Assembly: GCA_963714145.1 (NCBI GenBank) | Contig: OY970235.1 | Span: 9,114,001-9,178,000 of the forward strand | Length of the DNA: 64,000 nt | Direction: 5' to 3' | From: JBBWZH01 sp035544115 | Lineage (GTDB): Bacteria; Actinomycetota; Actinomycetes; Mycobacteriales; CADCTP01 | In this document: in pieces, positions 1 to 7,888 of the stretch | Layout: every line of letters begins with the position of its first letter | Position numbering within the stretch: the first letter of the stretch is position 1 | Translations under genes and position numbers: made by a program | The notes under the pieces: model-generated | Database searches by the model: none | The model's input: only the letters and a program-made list of their open reading frames with translations | Told to the model about the DNA's origin: nothing

Positions 1-1131
1 CTGCTCTGGCACGTCTACCTGCTGGCCGGGCTGCTGGGCGTGGCCAGCGCGATCGACGTGCCGGTGCGGCAGTCGTTCGTGGTGGAGATGGTCGGCCAGG
101 ACGACCTGACGAACGCGGTCGGGCTGAACGCCGCCACCTTCAACTCGGCTCGCATCGTCGGCCCGGCCATCGCCGGCCTGATGATCAACGCGATCGGCAC
201 CGGCTGGGTCTTCCTGGCCAACGCCGGCCTCACCTTGGCGGTGATCCTCGGGCTGGTGCTGATGCGGCCGGCCGAGCTGCATCCCGCGCCCCGGGTGGCC
301 CGCGGCAAGGGCCAGCTGCGGGCCGGGGTGCGGTACGTCCGCAACCGGCCGGACCTGGTGCTGACGATGCTGCTGGTCTTCGTGGTCGGCACGTTCGGCC
401 TGAACTTCCAGATCACGCTGGCGCTCGTGGCCAGGTATGTGTTCCACCGCGGCGCCGGCTCGTACGGGCTGCTGTCGACGGCGCTGGCGGTTGGTTCGCT
501 GGCCGGCGCGCTGCTGGCCACCCGCCGGCGCGGCCGTCCCCGGCTGCGCTTCCTGCTGTTCGCCGCGGCCATGTTCGGCCTGCTGGAGGCGGCGGTCGGC
601 GCGATGCCCACGTACCTGGCGGTGGCGATCGTGCTGGTGCCGGCCGGCGCGGCCGCGCTCTCGTTCACGGTGGCGGCGAACGCCTCCGTGCAGCTGGGCG
701 TGGAGCCGACGATGCGCGGCCGGGTGATGGCGCTGTACCTGCTCTGCTTCATGGGCGGCACGCCGGTCGGCGCCCCGGCGATCGGCGCGCTCGCGGACGC
801 GTTCGGCCCGCGGGCCGGGCTGATCGGCGGCGGGCTGATCTGCGTGGTGGTGGCCCTGCTGATCGGCGCGGCGTACGCCCGGCGGCGCGGCATCCCGATC
901 CGCGGCCCGCTCATCGCGGCGATCCGGCGGCGGCGCCCGGAGCCGATGCCGGCCGAGCCGGCCGAGTCGGCCGATGGGCTGGCCGCCATGGTGGGTTCCG
1001 GTGGTGGGTTGTCCGGGGCCGGGCACGGTCGTACCGTCGTGAGGTGGCCTCGTCCGGGGCAGCGCCGTTCCCGCTTGCCATTGCGCAGTTCGCGCTCGCC
1101 GCAACCCTTCCCGTCGCGGCGATGTGGTTGA
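1..1131 (+). CDS. MFS transporter, 5'-truncated by window edge
   Basis: The frame is open from base 1, so the N-terminus lies outside the window. The visible 376 residues hold about eight hydrophobic helices. The inter-helix pattern after GLNAATFNSARIVGPAIAG and the late PTMRGRVMALYLL segment match the EntS/MFS_3 exporters, which are proton-driven efflux carriers for siderophores or drugs in the plasma membrane. Substrate cannot be told. The last 60 or so residues after RGPLIAAIRRRR are Arg/Pro/Ser-rich and overlap the next gene by 88 nt, so they are probably a disordered tail. Confidence 0.85.
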   Translation: MLWHVYLLAGLLGVASAIDVPVRQSFVVEMVGQDDLTNAVGLNAATFNSARIVGPAIAGLMINAIGTGWVFLANAGLTLAVILGLVLMRPAELHPAPRVARGKGQLRAGVRYVRNRPDLVLTMLLVFVVGTFGLNFQITLALVARYVFHRGAGSYGLLSTALAVGSLAGALLATRRRGRPRLRFLLFAAAMFGLLEAAVGAMPTYLAVAIVLVPAGAAALSFTVAANASVQLGVEPTMRGRVMALYLLCFMGGTPVGAPAIGALADAFGPRAGLIGGGLICVVVALLIGAAYARRRGIPIRGPLIAAIRRRRPEPMPAEPAESADGLAAMVGSGGGLSGAGHGRTVVRWPRPGQRRSRLPLRSSRSPQPFPSRRCG

Positions 1132-1481
1132 TCCTGCATCTGGACACGGTGGCGGAGAAGACGTCGGCGTTCGCGCGGCGGTGGGGCCTGGTGCTGCGCG
1201 CCGAGCCGGTGGTCAGCTACGAGCCGCCGGTCGAGCGGATCGCCGCCGACCTGCGCCGGCTGTCCGCCGCGGTGCAGAACCTGCCGCCCGGTTGTAGCAA
1301 CACCCGGCGGATGGGGCTGCTGATCGCGTACGACCACACCCTGCGGGCCGGCTGCCGGGCGCTCGGCCTGACCGAGGCGCTGAGCGACCTGCCGCCGGGC
1401 GCCGACCGGGACCTGGAGCGGATCCGGGTGGAGACCTCCCTCGAAGCGGCGGGCCTGCGGTTCCGCCCGATCGTCTGGTAG
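1044..1481 (+). CDS. Small membrane-anchored hypothetical protein
   Basis: This is a 145-aa protein starting at a GTG inside the 3' end of the MFS gene. Residues about 10-31 form one hydrophobic segment (ALAATLPVAAMWLILHL). The rest is a soluble helical domain ending ETSLEAAGLRFRPIVW. This layout is common in actinobacterial proteins of unknown function, and I do not recognise a named family. The soluble domain begins with a cluster of Arg and Ala (SAFARRWGLVLRAEPV), so it probably faces the cytoplasm. The TAG stop lies six bases before the likely start of the next gene, suggesting translational coupling. Confidence 0.7.
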   Translation: MASSGAAPFPLAIAQFALAATLPVAAMWLILHLDTVAEKTSAFARRWGLVLRAEPVVSYEPPVERIAADLRRLSAAVQNLPPGCSNTRRMGLLIAYDHTLRAGCRALGLTEALSDLPPGADRDLERIRVETSLEAAGLRFRPIVW

Positions 1482-1487
1482 GCCGCG

Positions 1488-2099
1488 CTGCGGCTGTTCA
1501 TCGCGGTGTGGCCCGGGGCTGCCGCGCTCGCCGACCTCGACCGCGCGCTGGCCGGGCCGCGCCGGCTGCCCGGCGGTCCGCGCTGGACCGACCCGGCCGC
1601 CTGGCACATCACGCTGGCGTTCCTCGGTGAGGTCGCCGAGTCGTGTGTGGACAGAGCGGTGGCCGGGGTGGGCCCGGTCGCGACCGCTGGCCGGCCGGTC
1701 CGGCTGCGGTTGGCCGGCGCCGGCACCTTCCCGGCCCGCGGCGTTCCCCGTGTGCTCTGGGCGGGCGTCACCGGCGCCGACCGGCCGGCCGGGGATCCGC
1801 CGACTGGGGATGCGCCGGCGGGGGAGGTGGCGGTCGGGGAATTGGCGCGACTGGCGCGGGAGGTGCGCGCGGCCGCGCTGGCGGCCGGGATCCCGGTCGA
1901 GCGCCGGCCGTACCAGCCGCACCTGACGCTGGGCCGGTGGCGGCCGGCCGACCCGGTCGACCGCGCGGTCGTCGAGCCGCTCGCCGGATACGCCGGCCCG
2001 CCGTTCGAAGCTGCCGAGATCGTCCTGGTACGCAGCCACGGCGGCGCCGCCCCCCGGTACGAGCACCTGCGCGCCTGGCCGCTGGGCTCCACCCAGTGA
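1488..2099 (+). CDS. thpR: RNA 2',3'-cyclic phosphodiesterase (LigT/ThpR, 2H family)
   Basis: 2H phosphoesterases open 2',3'-cyclic phosphate ends of RNA. Both HxT motifs are present: WHITLAFLG near the N-terminus and YQPHLTLGRW near residue 145. Family members normally begin M-R-L-F-x-A-V. Here that strand reads LRLFIAVWPG, with its first codon a CTG at 1488 directly after the previous stop, while the first conventional start is GTG at 1506 and would remove the first beta-strand. I therefore favour CTG 1488, with GTG 1506 as the alternative. About 20 residues around GDPPTGDAPAGEVAVGE form an acidic, low-complexity insertion. The gene converges on the FtsX-type permease that follows. Confidence 0.8.
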   Translation: MRLFIAVWPGAAALADLDRALAGPRRLPGGPRWTDPAAWHITLAFLGEVAESCVDRAVAGVGPVATAGRPVRLRLAGAGTFPARGVPRVLWAGVTGADRPAGDPPTGDAPAGEVAVGELARLAREVRAAALAAGIPVERRPYQPHLTLGRWRPADPVDRAVVEPLAGYAGPPFEAAEIVLVRSHGGAAPRYEHLRAWPLGSTQ

Positions 2100-2144
2100 G
2101 GCACCGGGCCCGGCCCGGCAGTCAGCCGGCGGCTGCGGGTTGAG

Positions 2145-2160
2145 CCGCCGTCCCCGGCGG
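2145..2160. terminator. Short hairpin between convergent genes
   Basis: CCGCCG and CGGCGG flank a TCCC loop just before the stop of the minus-strand permease. The stem is short and has no T-run, so this is only a weak terminator candidate. Confidence 0.3.
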
Positions 2161-2161
2161 T

Positions 2162-4960
2162 TCAGCCGCCGAGGCGGAGGACCTCGGCGGGTTTGTTGCG
2201 GTCCGCGGCGCGTTGGGCGTAGACGGATGCGGCGGTGGCGACGAGAAGGACAGCTACCGCGCCGCCGAGCAGGGCGGCGGTGGGGACGGTGAGCAGCGGT
2301 CCGGGTGGCCGGTTCTTGTCGACGTCGAGGCGGTGGTAGACGAGTAGGACGGCGACCCAGGCCAGGCCGGCGCCGACGGTGAATGCGGTGGTGAGCAGGG
2401 TGGTGAGTTCGGCGAGGAGGGAGCGTAGGTGGGTGGCCCGGGTCAGGCCCATCCGGCGGCCGAGGGCGTAGGCGGCGATGCGGGAGCGTTGTCGGGTTTC
2501 CAGGTAGAGCAGTAGTCCGCCGATGGCGACCAGGCCGACGAGTGCGGCCAGCGCGGAGAGGTAGCCGAAGGTCCAGGAGATGCCGAGGAAGTTCGCCGCC
2601 TCGAAGACGGTCTGCTGCGCGCCGACGTCGAATACGTGTACCCGCTGCGCGAGCAGGGCCGCCTCGGCGTCGGCTGCCGGTCCGGTGCTCCACAGCTCGT
2701 CTTTCGAGCCGGCGTGCGGGTCGACCGGGCCGAGCCGGGCGGCCGAGACGATGAGCATCGGTGCCGGCAGCCGGCGGCCGGGGAACAGCCGGGCGGTGGC
2801 GACCGCGGTCAGGCGCACGGTGCTGTGCCCCAGCCGCACGTCCGGTTGCGCCGGTACCGGGCCGTCGCCGGGCACGAAGATGGCCGCCACCCGGCCGCCG
2901 GCGGCCGGCGCGCGGATGGCGTCGATCAGCCGGGCCAGTGGCACGTCGGCGAAGCTGCTGTCCCAGTAGGCGGTGCCGGCGAACGTGTCCGGATCGATGG
3001 CCAGCACGGCCACGGGCTGGCCGCCGGAGCGGCCGTACTCGTACCGGGTGACGATCGTGCCGACCTTGTCGGTGGCCGCGGTCCGGTGCAGCGTGTCGGT
3101 GCTGCGGGCCGCGACGTCGCTGCCGACCACCAGCCGTGCCTTCGCGTCCAGGGTGTGCTGCGAGGTGTGGGTGAGCCCGCTGGCGTAGACCAGCATGGCG
3201 ATCGGCATGCTGGCCGCGGCGAGGACGGTGACCGAGGCGGCCCGGGCGGCGGTGATCCGGCGGCTGGCCAGATACCAGGCCGGCGATCGGCGGCCGGCCC
3301 GCCGGGTGAGCCATTCGAGCAGCAGGATCAGCACGCGGACCACCAGCACCGCCGCGCCGACCAGGAACAGCAGCGGGAAGGCGACGACGAGCAGGTTGAT
3401 CTGGGCCACCCGGCGGTCCAGCACGACCGCGTCGCCGGCGCGCAGCCGCAGGTAGCAGGCCGCTGCGGCGGCCAGCAGGAGCAGTTCCCAGGGCACCGCG
3501 GCGGGCCAGCCACGGCGGGCGCCGATCGGCCGCTCGGTGGCGGCCCGGCTGCGGTGCCCGGCGACAAGCGCGAGCAGCGCCAGCCCGCCGGCGAGCGCGA
3601 GACCGGCGATGAGCAGCGCCTGCGTCGGCGCGGCCCGGTCCAGGTGCGGGTTGGGGCCGAAGGCCTGGACCAGCCAGCGCGCCGCCTGCCAGCCGATCAG
3701 CGTGCCGGCGATCGCGGGCACCAGCAGTTCCAGGACGGCCTTGAGCGCGAGGGCGGCGGGGGAGACGCCGCGGGCGGACAGCAGCCGGACCTCGCGGCTG
3801 CGCCGGTCGGCCCAGAAGCTGCCGGCGGCGCCGACCAGCAGCAGGGCCAGGATCGTGCCGCCCAGCGCGATCGGCACCACCGGCCCGCGCAGCCCGTCCC
3901 GGATCAGCGTGGTCTGCAGCGCGAACACCGGCAGTTGGCCGGCACCGCTGTTCTGCGCGCCGAGATCGCGCGGCACCGGCTGGCCGAACCGGCGGTAGGC
4001 GTCCGCCTGCCTGGCCGACAGGTCCCGGGCATCGGTGAGGGTCAGCGCGCCGGTCGCGACCGGTGCCGCCCAGAAGTGCTTCGCCTCGGCGCCGCTGACC
4101 CGTTGTGCCTGGGCGAACGTCTGCGGATCGGTGGCGATGATCAGGGACGGCGGTGGCGGGTCGAGGTTGGCGGCGTTCTGGATGAGGTCGGTGTACGAGC
4201 ACCAGTACGGCGTGGTCGGCTTCTCCCAGAGGTCCCGGTAGATGCCGGCGACCGGCACCGTCACCTCCGGCAACGCCCCGCTGTACGTGTTTCCGAAGGC
4301 GAGCGGCACCTGCTGGCCGGCGCGCAGCCGGAGCTTGGTGGCCAGCGTGCTGGGCACCCAGATTCCCCGGGGCGCGCCGTACGAGATCGGCTCGATGTTC
4401 GCCAGCGCGCCGTCCTTGTAGATCAGCCGGCCCTGGTGGTTCGCCGCCCGGCTTGCTGGGCCGACCCGCATCGGTTCTTCCATCAGCGCGGTGTAGTAGG
4501 GCGCGGTGAAGCCGGCGCCGGTGAGCGCGGAGCGGGCCCGGCGGTCCATCGCGGCGAGGTCCGGGGCGTTGGCGGCCGGTTCGACCACGTCGAACGGTGG
4601 CTGCAGGATGTCCGTGCGCTCGGGTCCGACGCTGGTCACCGGGCCCAGCTGGACGCTGGGGTAGCTGGCGTTGGGGCAGTCGGCGGCGATGATGCGGTGC
4701 AGCGACTCGGACGCGGCGGAGGACAGGAACAGCGTCGCCGACGAGCTGGCGCAGGCCAGGATGATCGTCGCGGCGAGGACGGCGAGGACGACGGCCGGCT
4801 CGCCGAGGGCGAGCAGTGGTGCGCGGGTCCACGGCGGGAGCAGCAGCGTGCCCGCGCGGCGCCGGCGCGGCGGCGCGGTGGCTCCGCCGAGCGGCGCCGG
4901 GCCGGGCAACCCGCCGTCCGGTTGCGGTTCGGGGATCCGGACCCGGTTGGCGACCAACAT
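2162..4960 (-). CDS. FtsX-like ABC transporter permease, paralogue 1
   Basis: This 932-aa integral membrane permease has a Pro-rich cytoplasmic N-tail (1-45), a helix at about 50-85 and a large outer domain to about 355. A first FtsX-type helix bundle follows (355-480), then more helices, a second outer domain and a C-terminal FtsX bundle (about 785-925, with YLETRQRSRIAAYALGRRMG). Two conserved cysteines, in DCPNASYPS and YWCSY, sit in the first outer domain in all four paralogues and could form a disulfide. The family works as the membrane half of MacB/LolCDE-like mechanotransmitting ABC systems. No ATPase gene is adjacent; the two ATPases at 11.8-13.4 kb are the nearest candidates. Confidence 0.85.
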   Translation of the reverse strand: MLVANRVRIPEPQPDGGLPGPAPLGGATAPPRRRRAGTLLLPPWTRAPLLALGEPAVVLAVLAATIILACASSSATLFLSSAASESLHRIIAADCPNASYPSVQLGPVTSVGPERTDILQPPFDVVEPAANAPDLAAMDRRARSALTGAGFTAPYYTALMEEPMRVGPASRAANHQGRLIYKDGALANIEPISYGAPRGIWVPSTLATKLRLRAGQQVPLAFGNTYSGALPEVTVPVAGIYRDLWEKPTTPYWCSYTDLIQNAANLDPPPPSLIIATDPQTFAQAQRVSGAEAKHFWAAPVATGALTLTDARDLSARQADAYRRFGQPVPRDLGAQNSGAGQLPVFALQTTLIRDGLRGPVVPIALGGTILALLLVGAAGSFWADRRSREVRLLSARGVSPAALALKAVLELLVPAIAGTLIGWQAARWLVQAFGPNPHLDRAAPTQALLIAGLALAGGLALLALVAGHRSRAATERPIGARRGWPAAVPWELLLLAAAAACYLRLRAGDAVVLDRRVAQINLLVVAFPLLFLVGAAVLVVRVLILLLEWLTRRAGRRSPAWYLASRRITAARAASVTVLAAASMPIAMLVYASGLTHTSQHTLDAKARLVVGSDVAARSTDTLHRTAATDKVGTIVTRYEYGRSGGQPVAVLAIDPDTFAGTAYWDSSFADVPLARLIDAIRAPAAGGRVAAIFVPGDGPVPAQPDVRLGHSTVRLTAVATARLFPGRRLPAPMLIVSAARLGPVDPHAGSKDELWSTGPAADAEAALLAQRVHVFDVGAQQTVFEAANFLGISWTFGYLSALAALVGLVAIGGLLLYLETRQRSRIAAYALGRRMGLTRATHLRSLLAELTTLLTTAFTVGAGLAWVAVLLVYHRLDVDKNRPPGPLLTVPTAALLGGAVAVLLVATAASVYAQRAADRNKPAEVLRLGG

Positions 4961-4966
4961 GTCCCG

Positions 4967-5014
4967 ACGCTAGATGTCGATCAGCCGCGGTGCGGTCGTG
5001 TTACTGAATTGCGA
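4967..5014 (-). promoter_or_regulatory. Putative leaderless promoter and upstream box of permease 1
   Basis: On the minus strand TAGCGT (4972-4967) ends six bases before the ATG at 4960 and no Shine-Dalgarno sequence is present, as expected for a leaderless actinobacterial promoter. A box reading TCGCAATTCAG (5014-5004) lies 44 bases above the start and recurs at the same distance before all four permeases. Confidence 0.45.
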
Positions 5015-5027
5015 CCAACCGGTGCGG

Positions 5028-7823
5028 TTAGCCACCGAGGCGAAGCACCTGGGCCACGTTCGTCCGGTCTGCGGCGCGTTGGGCGTAGAGCGATGCGGCG
5101 GCGACGACGAGGAGAACGGCGAGCGCGCCGCCGAGCAGGGCGGCGGTCGGCACGGTCAGCAGCGGCCCGGGTGGCCGGTTCTTGTCGACGTCCAGGCGGT
5201 GGTAGACGAGCAGCACGGCGACCCAGGCCAGGCCGGCGCCGACGGCGAACGCGGTGATCAGCAGAGTGCCGAATTCGGCGAGGAGGGAGCGTAGGTGGGT
5301 GGCCCGGGTCAGCCCCATCCGGCGGCCGAGGGCGTAGGCGGCGATCCGGGAGCGTTGCCGGGTTTCCAGGTAGAGCAGCAACCCGCCGATGGCGACCAGG
5401 CCGACCAGTGCGGCCAGTGCGGCCAGGTAGCCGAAGGTCCAGGAGATGCCGAGGAAGTTCGCCGCCTCGAAGACGGATTGCTGCCGCACGATGTCGTACA
5501 CGTGTGCCCGCTGCGCGAGCACGGCCGCCTCCGCCGCGGCTGCCGGCCCGGTCGTCCATAGCTCGTTGGTGCTGCCGGCGTGCGGGTCGACCGGGCCGAG
5601 CCGGGCGGCCGAGACGATCAGCATCGGCGCCGACAGCCGGCGGCCGGGGAACAGCCGGGCGGTGGCCGCCGGCGCCAGGTGCACGGTGCGGGTGCCCAGC
5701 CGGATGTCCGGCAGCGCCGGCAGCGGCCCATCACCGGGCACGAAGACGGCCGGCACCCGACCGTCCGGCGCCGGCCCGCGCAGCGCGTCGAGCAACCCGG
5801 CCAGCGGCTGGTCGGCGAACCGGTCGTCCCAGAACGCGGCGCCGGCGAACGTGTCCGGGTCGATCGCGAGCAGCGTCACGTTCTGGCCGTCGGCCTTGCT
5901 GTCCAGGTACCGGGTGACGACGGTGCCGACCCGGGCCGTCTCCGGCGTCGTCGTCAGCGGGTCGATGGTGCGCACCGCGGCGGTGCTGCCGACGAACACC
6001 TGGTACTTGGCGTTCAGCGTGCGCTGCGAGGTCTGCGTCTGCGCGGCGGCGTAGACCAGCATCGCGATCGGCATGGCGGCCGCCACGAGCAGGGTCACCG
6101 TGCTCAGCCGGGCGGCCGTGATCCGCCGGCTGGCCAGGTACCAGGCCGGCCAGCGCCGGCCGGCCAGGACGGTCAGCCAGCCGACGCCCAGCACGACCAC
6201 CCGCATCGCGAGCGCGACCGCGCCGGCCAGGAACAGCAGCGGGAAGGCGACGACCAGCAGGTTGATCTGGGCCACGTTGCGTTCCAGCACGACCGCCGCG
6301 CCGCCGCGCAGCCGCAGGTAGGCCACACCAGCCGCGGCCAGCAGCAGCAGTTCCCAGGGGACGGCGGCCAGCCGCGAGCGGCGGGCGCCGACCGGCCGCT
6401 CGGTGGCCGCCCGGCTGCGCTGCCCGGCCACCAGCGCCAGCAGCGCCAGCCCGGCGCCGAGCGCGAGTCCGGCGGTGCGCAGCGCCTGCCCGGGCGCGGA
6501 CTGGTCCAGGTGTGGATTGGGGCCGACCGCCTGCACCAGCCACCGGGCCGCCTGCCAGCCGATCAACGTCCCGGCCACCGCCGGCCCGGCCAGCTCCAGC
6601 ATGGCCTTCCGTGCCAGCGCCGCGGGGGAGACGCCGCGGGAGGCGAGCAGCCGGACCTCGCGGCTGCGCCGGTCGGCCCAGAAGCTGCCGGCGGCGCCGA
6701 CCAGCAGCAGGGCCAGGAGCGTGCCGCCCAGCGCGATCGGTACCACCGGCCCGCGCAGCCCGTCCCGGACCAGCGTGGTCTGCAGCGCGAACACCGGCAT
6801 CTGCCCGGAACCGCTGTTCCGCGCGCCCAGGTCCTGCGGCGGCGGGTGGCCGAACCGGCGGTAGGCGTCCGCCTGCCCGGCCACCACATCGCGCGCGCCG
6901 TTCAGGGTCAGCCCGTCGGTCTTGATCGGGGACGCCCAGTAGTGCGTCGCGCCGGTGCCGGTGACCCGCTGCACCCGGGCGAAGGTCGCCGCGTCGGTGG
7001 CGATGAGCAGGGCCATTGCCCGGCTCTCCAGACCGACCCGCAGCAGGGCGGCGTGCGAACACCAGTACGGGCCGGCCGACTGGTCGGCCAGGTCGTGGTA
7101 GATGCCCGCGACCGGCACGGTGACCCCGGGAAGCACCCCTGCGGCGCCGCTGACGTAGTTCAGTGGCACGGTCTGACCGGCGCGCAGCCGCAGCATGGTC
7201 GCCAACGAGTCGGGCACCCAGATGCCGTGGGCCGGGCCGCGGGAGATCGGCACGATGTGCTCGGTCGCGCCGTCCTGGTAGAGCAGCCGGCCCTGGTGCA
7301 GGGGGTTGATGTCCGTCGTCGGGCCGACCATCGCCGGGTCCACCGCGAGTGCGGTGTGGGACGGCGCCGGGTAGCCGGCGCCGATCAGCGCCGCGTGCCC
7401 CTGGGCGTCCAGCGCGGCCAGGTCTTCGACGTTCTCGTACGGCTGGCCCCGCCAGTACGGCGGCTCCAGCACGTCCGTGCGCTCCGGCCCGACGCTGGTG
7501 ATCGGGCCGACCTGGATGCTGGGATAGCTGGCGTCGGGGCAGTCGGCGGCGATCGTCCGGCGCAGTGACTCGGACGCGGCGGAGGACAGGAACAGCGTCG
7601 CCGACGAGCTGGCGCAGGCCAGGATGATCGTCGCGGCGAGGACGGCGAGGATGATCGCGGGCTCGCCGAGGGCGAGCAGTGGCGCGCGGGTCCACGGCGC
7701 GAGCAGCAGCGTGCCCGACCGGCGGCGCGGCGGCGGCATCGCGCTCCCGCCGAGCGGTGCCGGGTCGGGCGCCTCGCGGCCCGCCGGCGGCTCGGGGACC
7801 CTAGCCTGGTCGGCGACCAGCAT
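5028..7823 (-). CDS. FtsX-like ABC transporter permease, paralogue 2
   Basis: The 931-aa product has the same architecture as paralogue 1: Pro-rich N-tail, one N-terminal helix, an outer domain with DCPDASYPS and YWCSH cysteines, an FtsX bundle near 360-480, a second outer domain, and a C-terminal FtsX bundle ending RAADRTNVAQVLRLGG. The C-terminal 180 residues are almost identical to paralogues 1 and 3, while the outer domains differ strongly (for example RGQPYENVEDLAAL where copy 1 has VEPAANAPDLAAM). The conserved membrane core and divergent ectodomain suggest different extracellular partners or ligands. It lies 67 nt upstream of paralogue 1 on the same strand. Confidence 0.85.
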   Translation of the reverse strand: MLVADQARVPEPPAGREAPDPAPLGGSAMPPPRRRSGTLLLAPWTRAPLLALGEPAIILAVLAATIILACASSSATLFLSSAASESLRRTIAADCPDASYPSIQVGPITSVGPERTDVLEPPYWRGQPYENVEDLAALDAQGHAALIGAGYPAPSHTALAVDPAMVGPTTDINPLHQGRLLYQDGATEHIVPISRGPAHGIWVPDSLATMLRLRAGQTVPLNYVSGAAGVLPGVTVPVAGIYHDLADQSAGPYWCSHAALLRVGLESRAMALLIATDAATFARVQRVTGTGATHYWASPIKTDGLTLNGARDVVAGQADAYRRFGHPPPQDLGARNSGSGQMPVFALQTTLVRDGLRGPVVPIALGGTLLALLLVGAAGSFWADRRSREVRLLASRGVSPAALARKAMLELAGPAVAGTLIGWQAARWLVQAVGPNPHLDQSAPGQALRTAGLALGAGLALLALVAGQRSRAATERPVGARRSRLAAVPWELLLLAAAGVAYLRLRGGAAVVLERNVAQINLLVVAFPLLFLAGAVALAMRVVVLGVGWLTVLAGRRWPAWYLASRRITAARLSTVTLLVAAAMPIAMLVYAAAQTQTSQRTLNAKYQVFVGSTAAVRTIDPLTTTPETARVGTVVTRYLDSKADGQNVTLLAIDPDTFAGAAFWDDRFADQPLAGLLDALRGPAPDGRVPAVFVPGDGPLPALPDIRLGTRTVHLAPAATARLFPGRRLSAPMLIVSAARLGPVDPHAGSTNELWTTGPAAAAEAAVLAQRAHVYDIVRQQSVFEAANFLGISWTFGYLAALAALVGLVAIGGLLLYLETRQRSRIAAYALGRRMGLTRATHLRSLLAEFGTLLITAFAVGAGLAWVAVLLVYHRLDVDKNRPPGPLLTVPTAALLGGALAVLLVVAAASLYAQRAADRTNVAQVLRLGG

Positions 7824-7829
7824 GCCCTG

Positions 7830-7875
7830 ACGCTAGCCGATCGGCCGCTGGGCTCGCCGGGCCGCCGAATTGCGA
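7830..7875 (-). promoter_or_regulatory. Putative leaderless promoter and upstream box of permease 2
   Basis: TAGCGT (7835-7830, minus strand) stands six bases before the ATG at 7823, and TCGCAATTCGG (7875-7865) lies 42 bases above it. The arrangement copies that of permease 1. Confidence 0.45.
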
Positions 7876-7888
7876 TCACGTGGTGTGG

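Noticed and set aside
15..4832. A 1,605-codon open frame on the minus strand
   Set aside because: It runs out of frame through permease 1 and antisense to the MFS and phosphodiesterase genes, and its translation is Arg/Pro/Ala-rich without domains. It is a shadow caused by high GC.
2636..5257. An 873-codon plus-strand open frame and similar long frames opposite permeases 2-4
   Set aside because: The translations are low-complexity (Gly/Arg/Asp/Gln) and mirror the codon structure of the real minus-strand genes.
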